Assembly (NCBI RefSeq): GCF_009725235.1
Contig: NZ_WJFC01000088.1
Span: 1 to 48,452, forward strand
Direction of reading: 5' to 3'
Source of the DNA: Scytonema sp. UIC 10036
GTDB lineage: Bacteria; Cyanobacteriota; Cyanobacteriia; Cyanobacteriales; Nostocaceae
Length of the DNA: 48,452 nucleotides
Of the stretch, positions 27,301 through 34,674 are shown in pieces (within the stretch, counting starts at the first letter, position 1; every line of letters starts with the position of its first letter). Below the pieces are notes generated by a model. That model was not told the DNA's origin. It saw only the letters and a list, made by a program, of their open reading frames with translations, and made no database searches. The position numbers and the translations under genes were made by a program.

Positions 27301-28877
27301 AGGGCGAAGTTCTCAAGCATCTTCCCCCACACCAAGCAGGTATGGAACGCATCACTAATATTGCTGTTAAAGTCGCCAAGCAGCGTCCCAATTGGAGCGA
27401 ACGCGTCAAGGAAACAGGGGTTGCTGTTTATCTTAGCTACCAGCAGAAGCAAGAACTCCAAGACCTCCAATCTCCACCCCAACCGGAACTTTTACCTCTC
27501 AATGCTACCCCCAACCAAGCACTCACCTGGGTGACGCAAAGTTATCTCCCTTACCGTCGCTGGGAACTCATCCACCAATCTCTGGAAAGCAGAACGAGCG
27601 ATAAGCCAGGGGAGGCTTGCGCTTCGCAACGCATAGCAGATAGCTTTGTAGAATGGATGCTAGAACATTATCCCCAGATGAAGGTAGACTCGGTAGAACA
27701 TTCTTATCTCAACTACAGCGTTGCATCCCTAGTCCGAAATCTTTGCGAGTCGAGTCCGGTACTGTGGGTTGTGGTGGATGGTTTGGGATGGTTGGACCAC
27801 AAAGAACTCTTATCTATCCTCACCCAAAATCGCCAACTGGCTGTGGAAAAGGACATAGAACCTCGGTTCAGTATCTTGCCAACGAAGACAGAATATGCTA
27901 AAGGAAGTTTGTACTCTCAACTTTTACCCAACAGTTCTGCTTGGGAAAAAGACAGTATCAAAAAAGCTTTTGCAAAAATGGGCTTGGGGGAACACTACAC
28001 AGACAGCCGTATCGATCGCTTACGCAAAGATTTAAGGAAAAGAAAACACCAACTCTATTGTTGGGACACAACCCAGTTTGATGAACTGCATCACAATAGC
28101 ACGGATTGGCAGCATCTTTATAATATAAAGCGTCCCCACACCTTAGAACTTATAGCCAGGGAAATCGTATCTTTTGTGGAAGAATACCCCAACCCAGAAG
28201 AACTGCGAGTGGCGATCGCAAGCGACCACGGTCAGATTTTAGGAACCTCAGAAAAAATTACCTGTCCCCCAGAATTGGAACCCCAGGGAAGAATCGCCAA
28301 AGGGAAAACTACAGACCCTCGGTTCGTCGTGTTGGAGAGCGATCGCTATGGTTTACCATACGACATCAGTATAGTGCGAAGTTCTGCCAGCATCAGTTCC
28401 TTTAGTTATAACCCCGACAAAAAAATCCTTGGTTCTCACGGAGGGCTTTTCCCCGAAGAAGTCGTCATTGGATTCTCCGTCTTGAAAAAAACTATACAAC
28501 GCAGTCCCGTCATCATCACCTGTCATGGTGAAGGGGAAACCGGAAAACCAGGAACAATAAATATTACCATTGATAATCCCAACTCGGTACCGCTCACAGA
28601 CTTGTATCTATATATTAAAGAATTGCCCACATTCGACACGAAAAAACCCATAGAAAAAACAATTCCAGCCAATCAGCGAGTCACCTTCCAACTCACAATC
28701 CCCAAAACTCCAGAATTGTCCCTGACTCATGAAAGCGATCGTCTCTCCCTATCAGGAGAACTCACCTTTAAATTTGCAGGTCATGAAATCAGCAGTGCAA
28801 ACCTTACACCAGATTCTCAAATCGCGATCGCGCAAATGTTTATTAGCCAAGGATTTGACATCAATGAATTCTTATGA
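24342..28877 (+). CDS. NERD - pseudokinase - Ser/Thr kinase - PglZ fusion protein
   Basis: A 1511-aa protein with four modules. Residues ~1-130: NERD nuclease-related domain (EIFEIDLIII, VYVVDIKNWHG). Residues ~195-450: a kinase fold with IHRN at the catalytic loop (N327 for Asp) and LTGFDYAR in place of DFG, so a pseudokinase. Residues ~493-740: a second kinase with glycine loop LGRPGSFG (G501), HQDIKPSNLL (D616) and IIDFNVA (D633), probably active. Residues ~1140-1370: PglZ, alkaline-phosphatase-like, with WVVVDGLGW (D1146), LPTKTEYAKGS and IASDHGQI (D1295, H1296). NERD-kinase is the layout of PglW and the end is PglZ, so two Pgl/BREX components are joined. A repeat-derived peptide sits at 747-761. 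Start fixed by ATG 24342 after GGAG. Confidence 0.88.
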   Translation: MPAEYFPFGEPENESERMAISYLRGHLPNCYKIFANLEIKQGVEIFEIDLIIIAPHCVYVVDIKNWHGRIEIYDRHWYPENHQPYLSPLKKLRKHAKVLSTTICDTNRALQQKLSRVHIQAAVLMTSDDVLVIDNGDKDGDHVTYLDKRCLDYFQSTACVPPQRLTIIKPYVKFVEQAIRGKSQPKTSPRLYLHWQVEEKLGGNDRYTEYRATHKTMGTAECTVRLRVYKVDPLLESFEREAQQKLIRTAFVAVSKIPRHPNILPVRDYFISQTDDCIVLVIDDLPGQVLSQHVKKHNLNLEQKFSIMRDVLLGLEHVHKHGAIHRNITPDNILISSDGQACLTGFDYARVPNSTSTIADDIAEDLAEYAVYQAVECQNDPTHASIQSDLFSAGLVFYTLLTGVPAFEDANQMGEENARFPVKPSERNSELSPAWDVWLQKLCAFAPQDRFPNAGVALGELSCLMSNPIPMEEFSLEGLDITNLPPDTIIDRRYRIIKRLGRPGSFGVAYHVFEALGEVERVLKLVTKDRRSVYERLQQEYKTLQKVPKHPYIVEVIWAGQLKDETPFIVFEYVEGQDVQHLIETRAISLEKAVEIVSQTAVGLSHLHKYKVCHQDIKPSNLLVTDTGVRIIDFNVAVSDGDEMTVSAGTLRYLPPDCKLTSNLTLEEKVDRDLYALGIVFYECVTGCYPFDEFQPPRGKLPRDPRDVEGCEDLDEEVVKLLMRAIAPQRSQRFSSAEEFLAGIGGMNRRGAEGAEVRGRGVSLFEVSVGNGVNGEKPIVLDPTGLYEVPAGYTAIATEVDWMRSFGVSGSPWWVKGKRLCDWAVEWLQVWNRMDEVAEIKSNPRLRLQSLFGSLPLPQEWSDKQILALVTKLDSYPQENPIAYLLVDVAGYEEVWLGEPSMTHLATWLTVRVPQECRPLEKVWQQKFQECNLATYYLTEDKFQLLRCWLGIAKPEIAELGKYPLAIPDFLTQEFDRYWEQQLYLTQGEVLKHLPPHQAGMERITNIAVKVAKQRPNWSERVKETGVAVYLSYQQKQELQDLQSPPQPELLPLNATPNQALTWVTQSYLPYRRWELIHQSLESRTSDKPGEACASQRIADSFVEWMLEHYPQMKVDSVEHSYLNYSVASLVRNLCESSPVLWVVVDGLGWLDHKELLSILTQNRQLAVEKDIEPRFSILPTKTEYAKGSLYSQLLPNSSAWEKDSIKKAFAKMGLGEHYTDSRIDRLRKDLRKRKHQLYCWDTTQFDELHHNSTDWQHLYNIKRPHTLELIAREIVSFVEEYPNPEELRVAIASDHGQILGTSEKITCPPELEPQGRIAKGKTTDPRFVVLESDRYGLPYDISIVRSSASISSFSYNPDKKILGSHGGLFPEEVVIGFSVLKKTIQRSPVIITCHGEGETGKPGTINITIDNPNSVPLTDLYLYIKELPTFDTKKPIEKTIPANQRVTFQLTIPKTPELSLTHESDRLSLSGELTFKFAGHEISSANLTPDSQIAIAQMFISQGFDINEFL
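26580..26621 (+). repeat. In-frame repeat-derived insert in the fusion gene
   Basis: ATGAACCGCAGAGGCGCTGA and on is the same CTCTGCG-type element found between genes here, read in its other orientation. It adds MNRRGAEGAEVRGRG (residues 747-761) in the linker after the active kinase, keeps the frame and disrupts no domain motif. Confidence 0.75.
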
Positions 28878-28917
28878 AACCATTTTTTATAACAACGAAT
28901 TAGTCCGTGAGGTCTGC
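28864..28917 (+). pseudogene. brxL: Original brxL 5' end, truncated
   Basis: ATG at 28864 overlaps the last codons of the fusion gene and reads MNSYETIFYNNELVREVC before losing similarity. The intact brxL-like gene at 30544 starts MNSSETIPYKNELVREVF. This is the native start of brxL in the operon; the gene was cut here and its body is now represented by a diverged copy 1.65 kb further on. Confidence 0.82.
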
Positions 28918-29004
28918 GCTCATCCCAGCCCCGCGATCGCTCTTCTTATCTGCGGAACTTCCGCAGATAGCCAAATCGTCCGCAGTGCTAATGGCGATCG
29001 CAAA
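28918..29004. other. Short spacer between the brxL stub and the Fic gene
   Basis: Contains HIP1-type sites (gcgatcgc at 28936) and the hairpin TATCTGCGGAACTTCCGCAGATA around 28950-28973, which could serve as a terminator for the leftward Fic gene. No gene. Confidence 0.5.
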
Positions 29005-30156
29005 TTAGGCATCATTAAAAATAGACAGGTATGGACTATAAACAAAAGATCGATTGCGCTTATTGCCAGTAATTTCTTTTAAGAGTCCCATATCACAAAG
29101 CTCTTTGATCAATTTGTTTGCATTAGGATAGGATAGCTGAGTAATCTCTGCAGCACTATCTACATTAAAAATCGGTTTAAAATACAGCTTTTCAAGTAAA
29201 GTTAGAGCACTTCCTGATTTACGATTGCCCATGTGTTCTCTTACTATTTGGCTGTGAGTCTCTTTTAAATTAATTATTTGGCGGGCAACAGTAGATGCTT
29301 CTTGAGCTACCTCATATACGCCTTTAAAAAAAAATTTAAGCCAGCCCTCCCAATCCCCGTTATCTCTAATAGATTGCAGTCTATCATAATATTCAAGACG
29401 AAATTTTTTGAAATAATAAGATATATATAGTAATGGACGTTTCAAGATCCTTTTTTCACATAACAAAAAAGTAATTAACAAACGTCCTGCTCGCCCATTG
29501 CCGTCTTGGAAGGGATGAATTGTCTCAAACTGAGCATGGGCTAACCCAATTTTAATTAAGTCTGCCATTGGGCTAGAATCGTGCAAAAACTTCTCTAAAT
29601 TATTTAAGGAATCTGCCATCTCATGGGGTGGAGGTGGAACATAGGTAGCTTCTTTTAAAGAGCATCCCCCAGGTCCAATCCAATTTTGACTGCGTCGAAA
29701 TTCACCTGGCTCTTTTTCAGAACCGCGTCCACTTTTCATGAGTTCTTTATGAATTTCACGTATTAATCGTAGTGAAACAGGTAGGCTTTCCAATCGCTTA
29801 AGTCCATAATTGATTGCCGAAATATAATTTGCTACTTCAGTTACGTCTTGAGGATTGTCTGGTTCTACCGTATGGGATTCAAATTCCAAAATATCTATCA
29901 AGGAAGCCTGTGTTCCTTCTATTTGGCTGGATAGAACCGCTTCTTTGCGGACATACATAAATACAAATAAGTCGGGATTAGGTAAAGCATCCGTCGAGCC
30001 ATCTAGTCGTCCTAAAGCTCTGTCTGCCATCGATAGAAGTTGCAACATCTCATCGTCAACATCTATTTTAGGAACAGGTGGCAGTGGATTGGGGATAAAA
30101 GCTTTATACCCGCTAAGTTGTTCTATGTACCTACCTGCTCGATTGGTATAACCCAT
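29005..30156 (-). CDS. Fic family protein (Fic/DOC AMPylator with N-terminal inhibitory helix)
   Basis: A 383-aa protein. The Fic_N-like region has the inhibitory motif SSQIEGT (S77, E80, G81). The catalytic core is TIHPFQDGNGRAGR, with H214, the phosphate-binding DGNGR and R225, all present, so AMP transfer from ATP to a hydroxyl side chain of a target is plausible. The C-terminal ~90 residues look like a winged helix (FNVDSAAEITQLSYPNANKL). It lies on the minus strand inside the BREX-like operon, between two versions of the pglZ/brxL junction, so it is cargo or a second defence gene brought by the rearrangement. ATG at 30156. Confidence 0.9.
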   Translation of the reverse strand: MGYTNRAGRYIEQLSGYKAFIPNPLPPVPKIDVDDEMLQLLSMADRALGRLDGSTDALPNPDLFVFMYVRKEAVLSSQIEGTQASLIDILEFESHTVEPDNPQDVTEVANYISAINYGLKRLESLPVSLRLIREIHKELMKSGRGSEKEPGEFRRSQNWIGPGGCSLKEATYVPPPPHEMADSLNNLEKFLHDSSPMADLIKIGLAHAQFETIHPFQDGNGRAGRLLITFLLCEKRILKRPLLYISYYFKKFRLEYYDRLQSIRDNGDWEGWLKFFFKGVYEVAQEASTVARQIINLKETHSQIVREHMGNRKSGSALTLLEKLYFKPIFNVDSAAEITQLSYPNANKLIKELCDMGLLKEITGNKRNRSFVYSPYLSIFNDA

Positions 30157-30328
30157 ATTATCGATTTCGTTAACAAGGAATAATCTGTAAGGCTATATTA
30201 TCAAATTTACCAATTTTCGTTAATAAGATTTTTGTTTAAAAAAAGAGTGGTATAATTTCTAGGTTTAATATTTGATTAGAATTTCCTAAGTTGGGTTAAG
30301 AACTTGATAATTCCCTGAAGGATTAAAA
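30157..30328. promoter_or_regulatory. Upstream region of the Fic gene
   Basis: AT-rich DNA without a gene, expected to hold the Fic promoter on the minus strand. No distinct operator seen. A decayed xisI fragment follows. Confidence 0.35.
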
Positions 30329-30469
30329 GGCGAGATTTGGATTCAGCGCAATACGACTGAGCTAGATATTGCCCAAGCATTAGTAGAGATGGGAGTATAA
30401 AAGGAAGATATTGTCTTGGGATTGCATCCGCCCTACAAACGTCCATATACAGGGTATAGTGTGGCATAG
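30329..30469 (+). pseudogene. xisI: xisI remnant, C-terminal part with an in-frame stop
   Basis: Reads GEIWIQRNTTELDIAQALVE, MGV, a TAA stop, then KEDIVLGLHPPYKR and TGYSVA with a final TAG. This is the C-terminus of XisI (fdxN-element excision controlling factor), usually ...GVPKEDIVLGFHPP... Both the stop and the missing 5' part make it a pseudogene. The xisH/xisI family is widespread in filamentous cyanobacteria outside the fdxN element. The following 70 bases (VIRNLIELATYIAVDN) are from an unknown source. Confidence 0.8.
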
Positions 30470-30529
30470 GACCATCGGTCATCCGCAACCTGATTGAATT
30501 AGCAACATACATTGCTGTAGACAACTTAG

Positions 30530-30543
30530 ATGCTTCGATATCA
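30530..30543 (+). other. Second pglZ 3' end abutting brxL
   Basis: TTCGATATCAATGAATTCTTCTGA (from 30535) repeats the end of the fusion gene (FDINEF then stop). With the brxL start inside it, this is a second, diverged copy of the pglZ/brxL overlap seen at 28857-28880. Confidence 0.75.
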
Positions 30544-31992
30544 ATGAATTCTTCTGAAACCATCCCTTACAAAAACGAATTAGTCCGCGAAGTCTTCGGA
30601 AACCTTTGTATCGACAAAACCCGACTTCCATCGAGTAGACTCACCGATATAGGCGTACCCAGCTTTGTTGCTGAATGGTTGCTAGACAAAATTGTACCCG
30701 GAACAGGAACCCTAACAACGGCAGAATCCGAACAAGTCAATAGCTTTGTCAAAAAAGCCTTTCCCCGCAAAGATGACCGTAATGAAATTATATTTGATTT
30801 GACACAGGGAGAAGTCAAAAAACTAATCGCCCTCCTACAAGTCCGAATCAAACTAGAACCTAACGGACGCATTATTCCCGAACCATCCGCCCAAATTCCC
30901 GCCCTCAATTTAACCGAATGCAGAATTTCCACAGAAATTATAGAAAGATATAAAATGCTTCTCCGACAGGGAGTGTGGGGAAAAATCACCCTTGGTATGC
31001 TTCCAGAAGGCAAAGTAGACGTGATGGGCTTTGAACCCTTCCAATGTTCTCAAGTCAACCTACAAGCCTACGCCAATTGTCGCGACAAATTTACTTCCCA
31101 AGAGTGGAAAGACTTGCTCTTTTGCTCAATGGGGTTCAATCCCCAACACCCAGACTACAACCAAGAAGCAAAAACCTGGATACTCTCAAGATTACTTCCA
31201 TTAGTAGAGCCGAATTACCATATCATGGAACTAGCACCCAAAGGAACAGGAAAAAGCTTTTTCTATGAAAATGTCAGCAGTAAAGTGTCCTTAATCAGTG
31301 GAGGTAAAATCACCCCAGCCCAGCTATTTATTAATGGTAAAACCAAAGAAGTCGGCTTGCTAGGACGTCACGACCTTGTAGTACTAGATGAAGTTCAAAG
31401 TTTAACATTTGATAATCCTGATGAAGTCATTGGAACCCTAAAAACCTACCTTGCTAGCGGTCGCTATAATCGTTCTGGCTTTGCAGATATTGCCAGCGAT
31501 TGCGGATTGGTGATGTTAGGAAATATTGAATTAAACGAGAAAATGCAACCCCGGACCGAAGAAAATTTAATTGCCAATCTCCCCAATTTTTTCGCAGAAA
31601 CAGCCTTTTTAGACAGGATTGCAGGCATCATTCCTGGGTGGGAAATTCCGAAATTCAAAAAAGAAATGACAGCGTGTCAGTTTGGACTTAAAATGGATTT
31701 CTTTGGTGAAGTTTTACTTTCCTTGCGTTATGAAAATCGGTTCTTTCTATACGCTCAAGAACACACTCACTTTGATAAAAATATCACAGTTCGAGACCAA
31801 AATGCCATCCTCAAATCAGCCTCTGGTTTTCTCAAACTTCTCTACCCTCATTTAGAATTAACATTGATGGATTACGATCGCGATTGCTTAAAACCAGCCC
31901 AGCAACTGCGTCAAGCTATTCGTGATTCACAATATCATCTTGATGATGAATATCGACAACTGGGTAGAGAAATTTCCGTTGAGGTTAAGTGA
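30544..31992 (+). CDS. brxL: BREX protein BrxL-like AAA+ ATPase, short form
   Basis: A 482-aa protein. The N-terminal BrxL domain (NELVREVFGNLCIDKTRL, GVPSFVAEWLLDK) is followed by the AAA+ core with Walker A PKGTGKS (K237), Walker B LVVLDEVQ (D282, E283) and GRYNRSGFADIASDCGLVML. Full BrxL proteins of about 680 aa carry a C-terminal Lon-like protease domain; this one stops after ~110 residues beyond the AAA+ core and lacks it, so it is either a naturally short subtype or truncated. BrxL forms DNA-binding multimeric rings in characterised systems. ATG at 30544 lies within a duplicated pglZ end. Confidence 0.82.
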   Translation: MNSSETIPYKNELVREVFGNLCIDKTRLPSSRLTDIGVPSFVAEWLLDKIVPGTGTLTTAESEQVNSFVKKAFPRKDDRNEIIFDLTQGEVKKLIALLQVRIKLEPNGRIIPEPSAQIPALNLTECRISTEIIERYKMLLRQGVWGKITLGMLPEGKVDVMGFEPFQCSQVNLQAYANCRDKFTSQEWKDLLFCSMGFNPQHPDYNQEAKTWILSRLLPLVEPNYHIMELAPKGTGKSFFYENVSSKVSLISGGKITPAQLFINGKTKEVGLLGRHDLVVLDEVQSLTFDNPDEVIGTLKTYLASGRYNRSGFADIASDCGLVMLGNIELNEKMQPRTEENLIANLPNFFAETAFLDRIAGIIPGWEIPKFKKEMTACQFGLKMDFFGEVLLSLRYENRFFLYAQEHTHFDKNITVRDQNAILKSASGFLKLLYPHLELTLMDYDRDCLKPAQQLRQAIRDSQYHLDDEYRQLGREISVEVK

Positions 31993-32177
31993 AATATTAC
32001 TAATATTTCCCTGATTTCTAGCAATTTGTACTTGTAAAAATTTATATAAAAATACGTATTTCTTCGGTAGGAGTCATCGAAAAAGTCTCATAAATTGAAC
32101 ACAGCCTTTCAAGATAAAAAAATGGACGTTATTGCGAAGCTTAATAAAACAGGTTGTGTCTTTCAGGAGATGGCACG
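31993..32177. other. Spacer after the defence operon
   Basis: AT-rich, no gene and no clear terminator. AGGAGA at 32165 is the ribosome site of the next gene. Confidence 0.45.
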
Positions 32178-32567
32178 ATGAGCATTGGATCGCGCATAGC
32201 TATCGGAGTAGTAGCTCTGCTCTGCGCTGCTATTTTCTTGATGATGGCTCTCAGTGCAAGCAGTTCGCCGCCTGCTGGAGCTTTTTTTATTTACGGAATA
32301 GTAGCGTTCTGTGTTGTTATTGCCATCGCTTGCTTCTTTCCTCAGAGCCATCCGATTACTTTACGACTCATCGGTATAATAATTTTTTGTGCCTATGTTG
32401 CCTATGTATTTGACAGTTTCCGGACTGCAAATCTAGGTCAGGCTATTGTGGGGTTTCTTGTTTGGGGAATTCCTTCTGGCTATTTAGCAATTATGGGTAA
32501 GTATCCAAATTGGGGGACAGGATCGGAAGCATTCAACCCAAAACGGAATAGAACTCGCTTGAAGTGA
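32178..32567 (+). CDS. Small integral membrane protein, unknown function
   Basis: About 129 aa with four hydrophobic segments (IGVVALLCAAIFLMMAL, GAFFIYGIVAFCVVIAIAC, ITLRLIGIIIFCAYVAYVF and QAIVGFLVWGIPSGYLAI) and a polar C-terminus. The ATG at 32178 has AGGAGA eight bases upstream, better than the TTG at 32154. I do not recognise a family. It lies 185 bases after brxL in the same direction; membership in the defence operon is possible but not shown. Confidence 0.65.
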   Translation: MSIGSRIAIGVVALLCAAIFLMMALSASSSPPAGAFFIYGIVAFCVVIAIACFFPQSHPITLRLIGIIIFCAYVAYVFDSFRTANLGQAIVGFLVWGIPSGYLAIMGKYPNWGTGSEAFNPKRNRTRLK

Positions 32568-32842
32568 GCTCGGTTTACGATAAGCTGGGTACACCTTGCG
32601 CCGAAGCGATCGCACCACTTAGCATACTAGATTACAGTTGGCATACTACTTAGGGACTTCCAAATAAAAAAATATCCAACTTTCTCTTGTGAAACCCAGA
32701 GCAGCGCGGTGCGGGGTTTACCACCAGTTGAAGCGACTGCGGGGCGAGGACGCCCGCACCACATTCCAGGATAATTTATTTCTTGGGCATCCCTGAATGT
32801 GAAAACAATGTAGAGCCAAAGCATGGCTCGTCTTTACGGAAT
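32568..32842. repeat. Intergenic repeat patch
   Basis: Holds cttgcgccgaagcgatcgca (32596), a reverse copy of the HIP1-type unit at 18642 and 7410, and a GC-rich patch near 32700-32765 with gaggacgcccgcaccac-type repeat sequence. No gene. Confidence 0.5.
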
Positions 32843-33820
32843 TTATATATATCGAGGGAGTTTTGCGAGTTCCTCTAGCCCCAAATCACGACTCACAATC
32901 GGAGTATAACCCAATTCTGAGCGGGCTTTGCGATCGCTAAACGTAAGTTCCTCACCGATAAGTCTGACCATCGTTCGAGTTATGGGAGGGGCTGTTTTGC
33001 GTTGAGAAATTTGCCAAATCATTTCTGTCAACAGAGCAACATTCCAAGCAAGTTGCCGGGGAATGCTGAACTTCTCTGGCTTGACTCCTGCAATCCCAAG
33101 CAAAGCTGTCACCCAATCGCGGAACTTCACCACATCTCCATCGCTGAGGAAGTAAGCTTGTCCGCCCGGACTTCGTTGTGCGGCTAAGATAGCACCGTGA
33201 CAGACATTCGCTACATGAGTTGTCATGTAAGGATAATTACCTTCCTCAATCCAAAGAAATTGCTTGGTTTTTACTGCTGTCACAAGTTGTGGCAATACGT
33301 GTTCGCCTTTTCCCCAAATCCATGAAGGGCGAACAACAGAAGTTTTAAATCCAGGTCGATTGGCAGCAATGACTCGTTCCTCAGCTATGCTTTTGGTCGC
33401 AATGTAAGGAGAAAATCGAGGCTGCTTTAAAGGCTCTTTTTCATCAATGTTTGACAATGGTTTGCGATCTAAGACAGAAGCCGCAGCACCGATTTGAACA
33501 AAGCACGGAACTCCTACAGTTTGAGCTGCTGCTAACGTATATTCTGTACCCATTACATTGGTTTCATAGAATGCTTTATAGTCACCCCAAATACTCAAAA
33601 ATCCAGCAATGTGAAAAACTACTTCACAATCTTGCATTCCTTGTATCATGGCTGACTCATTGAATAAATCGCCGCGAATTGCTTTAGCTCCAAGTTGAAT
33701 GGCCTGTTGCGCCGCTTGCTCGGATCGCACTAAAGCATTGACCGTGAATCCTCGCTCGCGCAACATTTGAATCATGCAACCACCGACAAACCCGGAACCA
33801 CCTGTTACAAAAGCTTTCAT
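32843..33820 (-). CDS. NAD(P)-dependent epimerase/dehydratase (extended SDR)
   Basis: A 325-aa Rossmann enzyme. Cofactor motif TGGSGFVG (residues 6-13), acidic DL at 51-52, the NAG-equivalent region around FHIAGF, and the catalytic Y139xxxK143 in SPYIATKSIAEE. The C-terminal region is typical of the 3-beta-hydroxysteroid dehydrogenase/dihydroflavonol-reductase-like branch. Substrate unknown. It lies 20 bases downstream of the classical SDR gene, so both are probably transcribed together from the MerR-controlled promoter at ~34700. Confidence 0.85.
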   Translation of the reverse strand: MKAFVTGGSGFVGGCMIQMLRERGFTVNALVRSEQAAQQAIQLGAKAIRGDLFNESAMIQGMQDCEVVFHIAGFLSIWGDYKAFYETNVMGTEYTLAAAQTVGVPCFVQIGAAASVLDRKPLSNIDEKEPLKQPRFSPYIATKSIAEERVIAANRPGFKTSVVRPSWIWGKGEHVLPQLVTAVKTKQFLWIEEGNYPYMTTHVANVCHGAILAAQRSPGGQAYFLSDGDVVKFRDWVTALLGIAGVKPEKFSIPRQLAWNVALLTEMIWQISQRKTAPPITRTMVRLIGEELTFSDRKARSELGYTPIVSRDLGLEELAKLPRYI

Positions 33821-33840
33821 GAATCTTTCCCGATAGAGTT

Positions 33841-34644
33841 TTAGTGTTTACCCAACATCATCTTTTCAACGAGCGATCGCCACATCAAATCTGGGAGCAG
33901 CGCGTGTAATAACAGAAAAGCTTCACCGTAAGGTGAATAGCGCAGTCTTGGAGAGCGGTCAACTGCGGCTCGGTAAATGACTTTGGCAACACCTTCTGGT
34001 TCTGGTAAAGAGTCATTGACTTTCTCGCTAAACTGTTTCATTCGGCTCGCCATCTCCGTGTATTCGGGATGCATTGCCCAAATACTCCCACGATTGATGA
34101 AATTGGTTTTAATTCCACCAGGTTCAATAATTTTGACCCGAATCCCAAAAGGTCTTAACTCATAGCGAATTGCTTCCGAAATCCCCTCAACTGCCCATTT
34201 TGTGCCGTGGTAAGAAGCGGTGAGCGGAAAAGCAAGACGACCCCCAATTGAAGTCACATTCACAATAGTGCCACCCCCCTGTTGGCGCAACACGGGCAGT
34301 ACTCTTTGTATTGTATACACCAGACCAAACACATTAGTTTGAAACTGCTGTTCGAGTTGCTTTTGTGTTACCCCTTCAAGGGGTCCCATCAGGGCATATC
34401 CAGCATTGTTGACCAACACATCAATGCGACCAAAGTGCTCCAATGTCGTTGCGATCGCATTCGTAATAGTTTCAGGAACCGTCAGATCCAAATGTGGATA
34501 GATAATCCTTGAATCCGTTGTCTCGACAAACTTACGAGGTGAACGCATGGTCGCTGCAACATTCCAACCCTTTTGAAAAAAATACTTAGCAGTAGCTTCG
34601 CCAATCCCACTTGAAGCACCTGTAATGAGCACAGTTTTAGCCAT
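33841..34644 (-). CDS. Classical short-chain dehydrogenase/reductase
   Basis: A 267-aa oxidoreductase: TGASSGIG (8-15) for NADP binding, NNAG (79-82), S132, and Y145xxxK149 in SYHGTKWAVEG. The R at 34 (ATMRSP) favours NADPH. I start it at the ATG at 34644 (MAKTVLITG); an upstream TTG would add MTA. It is divergent from the merR gene with about 100 bases between them and a perfect operator-like palindrome, the usual layout of a MerR regulator and its target. Confidence 0.87.
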   Translation of the reverse strand: MAKTVLITGASSGIGEATAKYFFQKGWNVAATMRSPRKFVETTDSRIIYPHLDLTVPETITNAIATTLEHFGRIDVLVNNAGYALMGPLEGVTQKQLEQQFQTNVFGLVYTIQRVLPVLRQQGGGTIVNVTSIGGRLAFPLTASYHGTKWAVEGISEAIRYELRPFGIRVKIIEPGGIKTNFINRGSIWAMHPEYTEMASRMKQFSEKVNDSLPEPEGVAKVIYRAAVDRSPRLRYSPYGEAFLLLHALLPDLMWRSLVEKMMLGKH

Positions 34645-34674
34645 CGCCGTCAACTTCCAGAAATTTCATGTGTT

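Noticed and set aside
18967..31992. Dnd or DISARM system instead of BREX
   Set aside because: No DndB/C/D/E, helicase or methyltransferase motifs seen; PglZ, BrxC-like and BrxL-like features point to BREX/Pgl.
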